From contig WNYE01000005.1 of assembly GCA_021396245.1 (NCBI GenBank), positions 186,001 through 250,000 on the forward strand: a stretch of DNA of 64,000 bases, given 5' to 3'. The DNA comes from Sporothrix humicola (Eukaryota; Ascomycota; Sordariomycetes; Ophiostomatales; Ophiostomataceae). Shown here one piece after another: positions 9,852 through 18,929 of this stretch. The notes below the pieces were generated by a model. It had not been told where the DNA came from. It did no database searches and saw nothing but the letters and a program-made list of their open reading frames with translations. How positions within the stretch are numbered: the first letter of the stretch is position 1; each line of letters opens with the position of its first letter. The translations under genes and the position numbers were made by a program.

Positions 9852-10982
9852 ATGGCCGACGCCGACGATTCCCCCGGCCTCTACCCCGGCGAGGTCCTGG
9901 AAACAATCGCCGGCTTCCCCACCATCTACCACTATGCTCCGGCACTGGAACAGACTCGGACAGAGACGCCGAAACCACTCGTTGTCTGCGTCACCGGTGG
10001 CCTGCATCTCGCCCGTGTCTTTTACGGCGGCCATGCCGGCCATGCGCCACAAGACTTTTTGGCATACCACCTGAACCAGCGCGGGTTTGGTGTGCTGTCG
10101 TTGTCCTACCCGACTGAGACTGACACCAACAATGCGCCCATCATGCCGCTCGACAGCAGCTGTGCCCACTTTCGCATCCCAGACTGGGGCCGCCAGGCCG
10201 CCGAGACCACCTGCCGCGTGATACAGGCCAACAAGCTGGCCCCAGCGGTAGTCCTCGCCTCCTGGAGCATGGGCGGCCGGATGGTCGTGCCGTATGCCGT
10301 CGAGGCCCGCCGGCTTGGCCTGGATGTCCAGCAGTACATTAGCTTTGCCGCCACCCCGGGTTTCTCGAGTATCCGCCCGCTGCCGCCGGGCATGGTCTGC
10401 AGTCCGGCCGGCTACTTTTCTGTGCCGACGCATCTCGAGGTCTTCCTCGGGCAACTTGCCGAGATGGCAGCCCTGAATGGGAGAGAAAGCATTCCGAGCG
10501 ACATGTACCGGAGAGAGTATGCGGGCGGCACGCCCATTGGCCTTATTGGACTGGGTTTGAAGTATGACGCCGCCGCAAAACAATACGAGGCCGACGAGGT
10601 CCGCCACGAGGACGACACACGGGTACTCGACGTCGGCGCTTTCCCTCTACCAACAGCACTCTACCCGCGCAGCATCATGGACCCGAGCCATTCTCTGACG
10701 GATCGTGCAACCTGGGGCTTTTTGTTGACCTACAAACTCGAGGCATTGATTGCAGAAAGGGGCGGCCTGGCAAAGTTAAAGGGGTCGGCCGACTCCGACT
10801 CGCGGTGGCAGAAATTGATGGACCTTGTACACGGTGCGCCGGAACGGCTGTGCACACAGATGTCGGGTAATCACTTCTTCTTTGTGGGAGAAAAGTCGGC
10901 CGCCGAGACAGCTGGGGCCATGGAATCGCTCATCGACGAGGCTGCGGCATTGCAGCGCGAACTGGTCGGTCTTTTAGAATAG
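9852..10982 (+). CDS. Alpha/beta hydrolase fold protein of unknown substrate
   Basis: Single-exon, 376-aa predicted cytosolic protein. ATG 9852 lies in a good context (TCACCATGG). The fold is suggested by PLVVCVTGG (first central strand and oxyanion region), a nucleophile elbow in LASWSMGGRMV (SxSxG-like, Ser in WSMGG), and a late His in SGNHFFFVG that could complete a triad. No signal peptide or membrane segment is seen. The sequence does not match a well-known esterase or lipase subgroup that I can name. As the last structural gene before the regulator of the putative catabolic cluster, it may hydrolyse an ester, lactone or C-C bond of a pathway intermediate. Confidence 0.75.
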   Translation: MADADDSPGLYPGEVLETIAGFPTIYHYAPALEQTRTETPKPLVVCVTGGLHLARVFYGGHAGHAPQDFLAYHLNQRGFGVLSLSYPTETDTNNAPIMPLDSSCAHFRIPDWGRQAAETTCRVIQANKLAPAVVLASWSMGGRMVVPYAVEARRLGLDVQQYISFAATPGFSSIRPLPPGMVCSPAGYFSVPTHLEVFLGQLAEMAALNGRESIPSDMYRREYAGGTPIGLIGLGLKYDAAAKQYEADEVRHEDDTRVLDVGAFPLPTALYPRSIMDPSHSLTDRATWGFLLTYKLEALIAERGGLAKLKGSADSDSRWQKLMDLVHGAPERLCTQMSGNHFFFVGEKSAAETAGAMESLIDEAAALQRELVGLLE

Positions 10983-11278
10983 AGTATTAGTTTAACAAAG
11001 GAGTACTTGAACACGAATAAAAGGAATATCAATGGCAATTTTACATATTTTGGCGTGAAACTTTTTGTCTTTTCGTTTCGTAGTGTTTGATTGTCATTAT
11101 GTAAATTAATCTACCAGAATATAATTTGTACCCTGTTCAGTCTCCCGGTTCTGCAAGAAATTATTCACAAAATTATTGCTTCCCGACTCAACAAAAAGGA
11201 AGGGACTTAACAAGACCAACGACCAAGAAGGCGAGGCGTCTCGTTGCATGCGGAGTCGTGCATCCTCTTTGAGTTTTG

Positions 11279-11293
11279 CGGAGTGGCAGTCCG
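11279..11293. promoter_or_regulatory. CGG-N9-CCG palindrome
   Basis: Reads CGGAGTGGCAGTCCG, 8 bp from the N7 site. It may be a second binding site or chance. Confidence 0.25.
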
Positions 11294-11300
11294 CTCAGGA

Positions 11301-11313
11301 CGGGGTTTGTCCG
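11301..11313. promoter_or_regulatory. CGG-N7-CCG palindrome (candidate Zn2Cys6 site 4)
   Basis: Reads CGGGGTTTGTCCG, one mismatch from the reverse strand of the site at 3378-3390. Its position before the regulator gene suggests autoregulation. Confidence 0.5.
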
Positions 11314-11712
11314 GGCCACTAAATTCCTAGTGTTTACGCTTACACGTGCTATTAACAACGGTCTCGGCTATAGGGCGCCACATTCTACGTATATACCGGA
11401 CTTTCCCCGACATTTGTTGTTTTGCATGACAGTTTCCTGAATCAGTCTTGCATTGTTCTTTTCGTGTCTTTTCGTGTCGTTCCATGTGGAATGACTGCAC
11501 AGCTGACCGCACTCCTTCACAATTAACTTGCATTCGATTGTATGCGATTGCCTGCAACCCTGTCCAGTCATCTGGCGATTGACCTGCATCGACTCCATAC
11601 ACTGCACTCCAACGGAACATTCTCCACCGACTCCCGACGTGCTCCCTGTTGAATTCCTCAGCCTGTCTCATCGCGGGATGTATTCCCGTCAACATTGATA
11701 ACATACACACCC

Positions 11713-14301
11713 ATGGCTCAACCAACTCGGCATTGGTCGTCGCCGATGCAGGTCGGGACTGACACTTCTCCATCACCAATGTCGTCGCCGACACAGTTAT
11801 CCCAGACAACAACACAGCCCACATCGACAACATCAACATCGTCTGCCCCTCGCCGGACGCGTCAATTGCGACTCGCGTGTGCGCGCTGTCAGAAACGAAA
11901 GATCCGGTGTGACGGCGCCTTCCCCGTCTGCCGGAATTGCAAGAAAGCATCGGCAACCTGTGTCGACGGAGAGAGTCTGCGGCTGAAGCCGGTCTTGGAC
12001 GGCAGTGGCGTGTCGGACAGTCCACTTGTTGAGAATCTTCGAAAACAAATCAGTGGACTGGAGGCAATTATCCACGCTGGTCTTCCCGATGTCGACTTGA
12101 CACAGGATCCATTGTTGGTGGCTGCCCAGTTAGCGGCAAGGAATGAGGCCACCAACACAAACACAAACGACGACTCTGCTTCTGGGCCATGGACTGGAAC
12201 AACGACAACAACACTCACCGCTGGTGCAGTCAGTGACAATGGGGATGCCACTCTGGCAATAGTGAGCGACAGTCATCACCCAACAACAGACACAGTCGTG
12301 CCAAATGCGCCGCCTCCACCTCCTCCACTGCACCGACGTGGCGATGGACACGACAGCAACATGTCACAAATTGGGCTCGTGTCAGTCGGCACAAGCTCCG
12401 ATCCGCACTATATCGGACCATCTAGTGGCTACTTCTTGGCGCGAATGCTGTTGAGTCCACCGTCGAAACGACATCGATCAATCTATGGGCTGGGAAGCCT
12501 ATATGGACCAACACATGGAGGGCCAGTCTATGTCAACAACAACAGCAGTGGAAGCACATCTCCCTCTCCGCCGCCGTATGAAGAACAATCCATCAGCTAC
12601 CCATTCCCGGTCGAACTTGTCGAGGCGATGCAGTCTCCTCTTCCTCTACCAAGTCGAGAACATTGCAACCAGTTGTGTGATGTATTTTTCGATGTTGTCA
12701 ATATCGTCTATCCCGTCCTACACAGACCATCCTTTGTTAGGACACTCGACCAGATATATGCCGAGAAGGACGGTAAAGCTTTGCCCAACACACCTCGAGC
12801 AGAACCGTGGGCCTATTTCCAAGTATTTATGGTCCTTGCTCTCGCTGCCACAATCCAGTCTCGACGGCTCAAGGCCAGAATCCCTGGCGAACTCTATTGT
12901 CTATCTGCTCTCCAGTATTTCGACCGCCTCAACGTCGAAAACTCCCTTCCCGGCCTGCAGTGTTTACTCCTCCTTCTGCTCAACACTATGCACTGTCCAA
13001 ATATGCGCCTCAACGTGTGGTATCTGAATTATCAGTGCGTCGCCTCGGCTCTCGATCTCGGAATTCAACGAAACATCACAACCAGCTCCGGCCTCTCGTT
13101 TGTCGAGCAGGAAATGCGGACGCGCCTATTCTGGGTCGTCTTGACGCTCGACCGGACCATTGCGACAATGATGGGCCGTCCGATCGGTCTTCGAGACGAG
13201 GCCTGTGATTTGCGGCTGCCCATTGACATGGACGACGACGAGACGACGTGGACTGGTCCTCCCAAACAGATTGACGGCGCGCCTCCACGGACCACTAACC
13301 TCACCTTTGCCATCCACCTCTTTAAGCTGGCCCGCCTCAACTCAGAAATCAAATACGTGGCCAACAGTGTCGTCCGTGGTGCTCCGCCGTATGCCTATCC
13401 ACACGTCACCGACATCCACGCCTGGCGGACGTCTCTACTGGAACAACTTGACGACTGGGCGCGGGCCATTCCCGGAGCAGATCGGACAGTCGGCACGACA
13501 GGCAGTGCCGGCAGCTATCTCCATGTGACCTGCCAGCTGCGATATCACCAGCTGCGCATGTTGCTGCTAAGGCCAAGCCCGGCCATCCCCAACCCATCAC
13601 ATACTTGTCTGAGGGGTTGCTACGACTCTGCCGTTTTGTCCTTGCGGCTGCTCAACCAGCTCTACCGCCGCAACCTGCTCGTCCACAACTGGATCGCCCT
13701 CCACACCGTCGTCCTGAGCACCATTACCGTTCTGTACTGTCTGCAGGGCGTGCCAGCCTTGGCCCGGGAAGTCGAGCTGGCCGTCCTGATGAGTGATATC
13801 GGTGCTGGACTCGGGATTTTGAGTGCTTCGGGCGAGTACTGGACAAGTGCCAAGCGCTGTCGCGATATTTTGGAGGGGCTGGCCCGGACGACCATGACCT
13901 GGGTGGCCTCTCTCAGACAGCAGCCACAGCCACCTCCCGATAATCAAAATCAAAACCAGCAGCCAGACTCGCAGGATATCCTCCCACCAATGCCCCCAAC
14001 AATGGCAAACACAAATCTGCCCAACCCCGGCCAAGATGGAAGCGTACAGACGCTCCAGACAACCGCTTTCGGCATGGAACTGGTCAACACTCTTCCAGAC
14101 GTCATGGGCGTCCCCCATCACACGCCGACCGACAACGACATCTGGGCTGCCAATGCAAATGGCGGGCCCTCCATCATCGACCAGCTCGACATGGTCAGCC
14201 CGGACAACTGCGACTCCGCAAACGTCGACACCATGATGCGGGCGCTGTTTGAGGACTTTATCAGCAACTACAACACCTTTGGCCAGGATGTCGTCTTGTA
14301 G
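11713..14301 (+). CDS. Zn2Cys6 transcription factor with fungal-specific TF domain
   Basis: Single-exon, 862-aa predicted nuclear regulator. ATG 11713 is the first Met after an upstream in-frame stop. The zinc cluster is canonical, CX2CX6CX6CX2CX6C, with Cys at about 56, 59, 66, 73, 76 and 83 and the basic run QKRKIRC. A Ser/Thr-rich N-tail precedes it and a low-complexity linker with a poly-Pro run follows. The fungal_trans domain begins near CNQLCDVFFDVVNIVYPVLH and contains the typical LFWVVLTLDRTIATMMGRPIG helix. The C-terminus is rich in Q, N, D and P, a plausible activation region. It lies at the end of the cluster of two permeases and four enzymes, and matching CGG-N7-CCG palindromes occur in three cluster intergenic regions, including its own, so it is the obvious candidate pathway regulator. 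Confidence 0.93.
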   Translation: MAQPTRHWSSPMQVGTDTSPSPMSSPTQLSQTTTQPTSTTSTSSAPRRTRQLRLACARCQKRKIRCDGAFPVCRNCKKASATCVDGESLRLKPVLDGSGVSDSPLVENLRKQISGLEAIIHAGLPDVDLTQDPLLVAAQLAARNEATNTNTNDDSASGPWTGTTTTTLTAGAVSDNGDATLAIVSDSHHPTTDTVVPNAPPPPPPLHRRGDGHDSNMSQIGLVSVGTSSDPHYIGPSSGYFLARMLLSPPSKRHRSIYGLGSLYGPTHGGPVYVNNNSSGSTSPSPPPYEEQSISYPFPVELVEAMQSPLPLPSREHCNQLCDVFFDVVNIVYPVLHRPSFVRTLDQIYAEKDGKALPNTPRAEPWAYFQVFMVLALAATIQSRRLKARIPGELYCLSALQYFDRLNVENSLPGLQCLLLLLLNTMHCPNMRLNVWYLNYQCVASALDLGIQRNITTSSGLSFVEQEMRTRLFWVVLTLDRTIATMMGRPIGLRDEACDLRLPIDMDDDETTWTGPPKQIDGAPPRTTNLTFAIHLFKLARLNSEIKYVANSVVRGAPPYAYPHVTDIHAWRTSLLEQLDDWARAIPGADRTVGTTGSAGSYLHVTCQLRYHQLRMLLLRPSPAIPNPSHTCLRGCYDSAVLSLRLLNQLYRRNLLVHNWIALHTVVLSTITVLYCLQGVPALAREVELAVLMSDIGAGLGILSASGEYWTSAKRCRDILEGLARTTMTWVASLRQQPQPPPDNQNQNQQPDSQDILPPMPPTMANTNLPNPGQDGSVQTLQTTAFGMELVNTLPDVMGVPHHTPTDNDIWAANANGGPSIIDQLDMVSPDNCDSANVDTMMRALFEDFISNYNTFGQDVVL

Positions 14302-14545
14302 GGATGGTTGGGAATTGCATTCGACGATCCTCTTTGTTTTATTCCAAGGAATGAATAATCAACAGAATTCAAAAGTCAGAAATAAAATAAAATAAAAACA
14401 GTGCAGCACAAATTACATTACAATTTTGTGTATGTTAGACGGACGGCCGGATATTCCTGCGGCTATGCTTTTGTCAATAGACTTTCCTCCAATGAGACGT
14501 ATGGATGTCATCTCATTAATTATGATATGCCGGCCTAGTGTTGTA

Positions 14546-17500
14546 TTAAAACCGCATTTGAAGAGACCCCAGGGCGTCCCGCATCAGGGACATTCGACCC
14601 AGATCGTCCTTCTCAAAGAACGGCCACAAAGTAAAGCTCCGCTGCCGGTCTGCATTGTACGTTGTCAGACGTTCCAACACCTGCACAATACCACGCAGCT
14701 CCCGTACGCCCTTTTGTAAATGGATGTCCTCTCTGCCCTCGACAGCATGGCCGTTCCCGTTCCCGTTCCCGTTTATATTGTTTTTGTTCTTGCTCTCGTT
14801 ATTTCTCCTAGTCTGGTGGTCGACATATTGAATTATGATGGCGACCATGCCTGCAAATATGGGAGTCGCAAACGAACAGCCCGATACGAGCCTTGCCTCT
14901 GCCTCTGGCTGTCCCTCTGGCTGTCCACAATCAAACGGCACATTCTTGCCGAGCGTCCCAAACCGCCAGTGATTCTTCTTGTCTGGCCACGTTGGCGGGT
15001 TGTACGCCGGCACAAATGCCCCTACATGGTCCGTCCCGCGTACCGACAGCACGTTCACATCGCTCGCCGGGTACATTTCGTTTTGGTTTCCGCCCTCGTT
15101 ATTGGCGGCCGCAAAAAACAAAATGCCGCGGCCAGCGTGTTCGCGCTCGTGGACGGCCGTGCTGATCGCCTTGGCAACGGTCGAGTCGATGCGCTGGAAG
15201 CCGACAGACATGCTGATAATGTCAACGTCCCAAGCCTTTGTGGCATGGCGGATGGCATTGGCAATGTTGTTAGGAATGGTGGCGGCGGCAGCCTCTCGAT
15301 CACCTTTATTTTGCCCCCCAGCGCTGTTCCCCGTCGCAATACGGGCGACGTAGATATCGGCATGGCGGGCTACACGCAGCAAAAGCGCCGCCGTCTTCGT
15401 CCCGTGCAAATCCGACGACTCGTCGACGGGATGGTCCGACGTTCCCGCAAAATCCTTCCAGTTCTGGTTCAGCCGGAACTCGTTGACGCCGAGGTGGATG
15501 ATGGCCTGGTTGTCGGGATCGCAGCCAGTGTCCAGAATGGCAATGCGGACGCGCTCCCTTTTTTGGCGAGTCGAGCCTGTCTGGTATGCATCGTTCGCCA
15601 GGTCCATAATGTCGTTGATGTCGTCAATGTTGTTGAGCCAGTGGGCGCCATTTCGTATCTACTGATGGTTTTTGGTCAGCTGTGTCTCGGTCTGATTATC
15701 CCCTCGGTGACTTTTATTTTGATTTTGATTTTGTCTCTTGGAGTGTGCTTACCGATGTTTGTTGAAAGCGGGGAATTGCCAATGGTATATCACAAGATAC
15801 GCTGGGGAGGTGCACAGAATTTTGTGTTGAAGAAATCCTTTCCGTTCTGACCTCTCTCGAATCGTTGCCTTCACATCCACCGCCCTCAGCGATCGATCCT
15901 AGCTGGACAATGGGGTTACCAAGCTTCTTATGGAGCTGGTCAATAAGCGTTGTCATGTCGTTTAAGCTGCCGCTAATATCCTTCAAAGGATTGTTTTTCT
16001 TTATTGGCACAGTTGCAGCCACAGGCTTCAGAATTTCGGTGTGCGTTTCATTTCGAAGAATCTTGTACCGATGCATCAATGGTGAGACCACTTCGTTGAA
16101 AAGGTTCTCCTGGGAGACGGTGTCGTCGCAGTTATCTCCACCCAACGATGACTTGTCGTACAGATCGAGGCAACTTTGAATCACGCTGTGGAGTGCGGGG
16201 TCCAGACTCCCGGCCAAAACGCGGTGGTACCTGTCCAGTGCCATGTGGAGGGAGAGCTCGTCGGTGAGGTCGTCCCGGTCTTCCTCGCAAAGAGTGACGG
16301 GCTGTTCTAGCTCCAGCTCGAGGAGGATGGCAGTCAAAGCCAATAACAGGGGATTTCCCTGGTCGACAAAAGATGTAGAAGGGCTTTGTTGATCAGGATC
16401 TTGCCCACAGTCGTCGCCTGATAACGGAACATCGAGGCAAAACGAGAGATAGGCCGGCGGCAGAGGCGCATTCTTGACTGCCGTGGCACCACCACTACCA
16501 CCACCGCCTCCACTAGCCTGAAAAATGTGGATCGACTCCGTATTCCACGCGTAAGTCTGGAATAGGGGGCAAGTAAACAAGAAGAATACAGCTGCCGCAA
16601 TTTCGACCCCGAGGCCCTTTTTAATGTTGTGCTGGAGGATCCGGCGTTTGGGTGTGAGGTGTTTCCATTTATCGCCATTCTCCTCATCCAGAATAGAGCG
16701 AAGTGTCCGTGTAGGTGGCTGAAATTCAATAATGTCGCGCTTGCCGGAGAGATTGTGGAGGCGCATGCCGTCTGCGATATCAACGGCGGCAACGATAGGA
16801 ACATCAGAGGCAGACTGGCTCAAGACGACCCTCGTTGCCACCCCCTTTTGAAGAGACGAGCGAAGCTCTCTGCACATGGTCGATCTCAAAGGCACGGCCT
16901 TTTCTTCGGGTGGTTTATAAAGATAAAAATACGCCTGCTGCCATGTGCATGGATCCGGGCTACAGCAGACCGACAGGAGCATGTCGAGCGTCGTTTGGTC
17001 CAGGCGTGGCAGACGCAAGAACCCGTCTCGCTGGTTGCCCCCGACGCATTTGTGGTGCTTCTCCAGAACCTCGAGTATTTTTCGACAGGCGTCTGACAGG
17101 CGCAGCGCTTCTGCCAGCTCAGCCGCGTCGGCCCTTGTGTCGACCTCGTCGAAAAAGGGGACCTCGATGCCAGTGTCTTGGCGAACGTGGCATCGTGCCT
17201 GATCGAGAAGCTCGTTCACTTTGTGGACCAAATTTCTCGTGTGCTTGTTCTTACTGTGGCTGTCGTTAAACACAATCCAGTCCTGTGCTTCAGCACTGTA
17301 TTGTCGAACCAACTCGAGCTTGGGAAACTGTGAACAAGGTGCTCGTTAGCTTTGAAAAGAAAGAAGAAGAATATGCCGGTATTGCGATAAAAAAGTAAGT
17401 CTTCAACCAGAGTAGGTAGGGTCTGTGTCTAACACTTGAATCAAAATTAAAGTCGTCGTGGTATTCTACCGCGTCCTTGACGTGGTTCTCGTAGTCACAC

Positions 17501-17757
17501 AAGAGACTGTGAATGGCAGATTCTGTCTCTCGCAGCAGATCACCAGACAGCTCGCATCCAGACAGACCTCCCGTCGTGAAGTCGAGTTGCATCCGATTGA
17601 CCTCGTTCCGTAGCTGCGTAATTGCATTATTGCGCGCTAGAATAACTAGGCTCTTTTTGGGAGAAGGCTCGTATTTGGTAATCGTTGGCAATGACGCGAC
17701 AAATACGGAATTGACATCGACGAGAAGGCGGTAGAGATCGTGGTTTTCGAGGCGCAT
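14546..17757 (-). CDS. DUF7580-like protein with C-terminal subtilisin-like (S8) peptidase domain
   Basis: Predicted 1003-aa intracellular protein. Minus-strand exons are 17434-17757, 15753-17327 and 14546-15658; introns (106 and 94 bp) keep phase 0. An in-frame stop precedes ATG 17757. Residues about 1-600 are helical, with a segment LALTAILLELELEQPVTLCEE typical of the fungal DUF7580 region. From about 670 comes a subtilase domain with a full triad: Asp 676 (AILDTGCD), His 718 (DLHGTKTA) and Ser 895 (SGCSFATP), plus oxyanion Asn in AAANNEGG. The usual GTSxA nucleophile motif is GCSFA here. There is no signal peptide or propeptide, unlike secreted subtilases. A poly-(Asn-Gly) stretch lies near 920. 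S8 domains are known effector modules in fungal NLR proteins, and an NLR-like gene starts divergently 1.2 kb away. The first intron donor (GTTAGA) is unusual. Confidence 0.85.
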
Positions 17758-18929
17758 TTTTGTTCTTTAGCTTAGGGTAGCTGTGAAAACTATCCTGTAA
17801 TGGGTAGATCGGATATCAAAAAAAGAACAAGAGAAGAAATATATCAACAAAAATGAGGGCTAGAAAAGAGCCCTTATTTTTTTTGGAAATTTTAAATAAG
17901 TCCAACTTTTAAGGTCTCAAAATACCAAATAAAAAAACAAGCCGATTCTGAATTCACGAAAACTTAAGAACATCGAGCCAGACCTCACCTCATCCCACCC
18001 TTTCCCGCCCACTTCAAATGTCCAATCCTACAGAGCTTCTTCTCCTTTCAGGTTCACCGTCTCTTGAGTGCCATGTCTCCCCCAACTTTGATTTATCCCA
18101 CGAAAGCCCGCCAATAAACACGAATGACACCACAATGCCCCGCCTCCGCGAGCTGCGACCTGCAACACGACCAGACATCACTCACCACTCAGAGCAAGTG
18201 TCCCTACACCCATATCGAGGTGATAGGGCGAGTAAAAGTGCACTTTGGTCAATGCAGGGTTTGTCACAGTCGGGCAATTGTGCAGACATTACCAAGTTAC
18301 TCTCAGCTGGAAGCCGCTCTCTGGCGTCTGGCCTGGCTCATGCTTATTTTCGGGGAGTTTCGTTCCTCCCACTTTTCTCGGCGACCGAACAGTCACAGCG
18401 GAGGTAGCAAATTGCGATTTGAACGACCTAGATATCATTTCACTGTTGTATCACAAACCAAGTATTGTCTTCAAAGGCTCCTTCCATACCCGGTCTGTAT
18501 TGAGTAACTGCCTATTCCGCACATATTGAGTGACTTCCCCCACACACGCGCTGTTTGGAAGGTGCTATGAACCGAAGCTGCCACTAAAGGAAAGAGAGCT
18601 TGGCTTCAACACAAACATCAGGAAAGAGCGAAAGAGGGGTAAACAAAAGCAACCAGCAACAACCCCTGACCATCGCAAACACAACAAACAACATCATACA
18701 AGTTCCAATTTCTCCTCGACTTCTTTGGCACGCACCATTGATACGAACCATTGACCCAGACCACTGGTACGAGCTATCGCCCGTAAGACGCCCATATCTC
18801 TTTCACTACCAAACAGCCTGGGTGCTGCAAAGCCATTTCACCATGAAGATGGCACACTCTAGACCCTGTTAGCATATTCGTTTCCCATTCTGAGCGTGCC
18901 ACTATTCGAAAACGCCAGAGACAGCAAAT
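17758..18929. promoter_or_regulatory. Divergent intergenic region between S8-protease and NLR genes
   Basis: 1172 bp head-to-head. It is A-rich near 17810-17950, with Py-rich and CACC-rich sequence after 17980. Two overlapping frames (18018-18407, 18124-18507) lack conserved features and probably lie in the NLR leader. It may act as a shared promoter. Confidence 0.5.

Larger units (their letters stand above)
10983..11712 (+). promoter_or_regulatory. Intergenic region / promoter of the Zn2Cys6 regulator
   Basis: AT-rich at 11020-11180 (probable 3' region of the hydrolase gene), then GC-balanced. It has a CGG-N9-CCG at 11279-11293 and a CGG-N7-CCG at 11301-11313, about 400 bp before the regulator ATG. 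Confidence 0.5.

Noticed and set aside
14720..15850. 376-codon plus-strand frame opposite the S8 peptidase
   Set aside because: It lies antisense to a domain with a full catalytic triad and has no family features.
18018..18507. Two overlapping frames upstream of the NLR gene
   Set aside because: No family features, overlapping in different frames, and situated in a probable leader. A small gene cannot be fully excluded.
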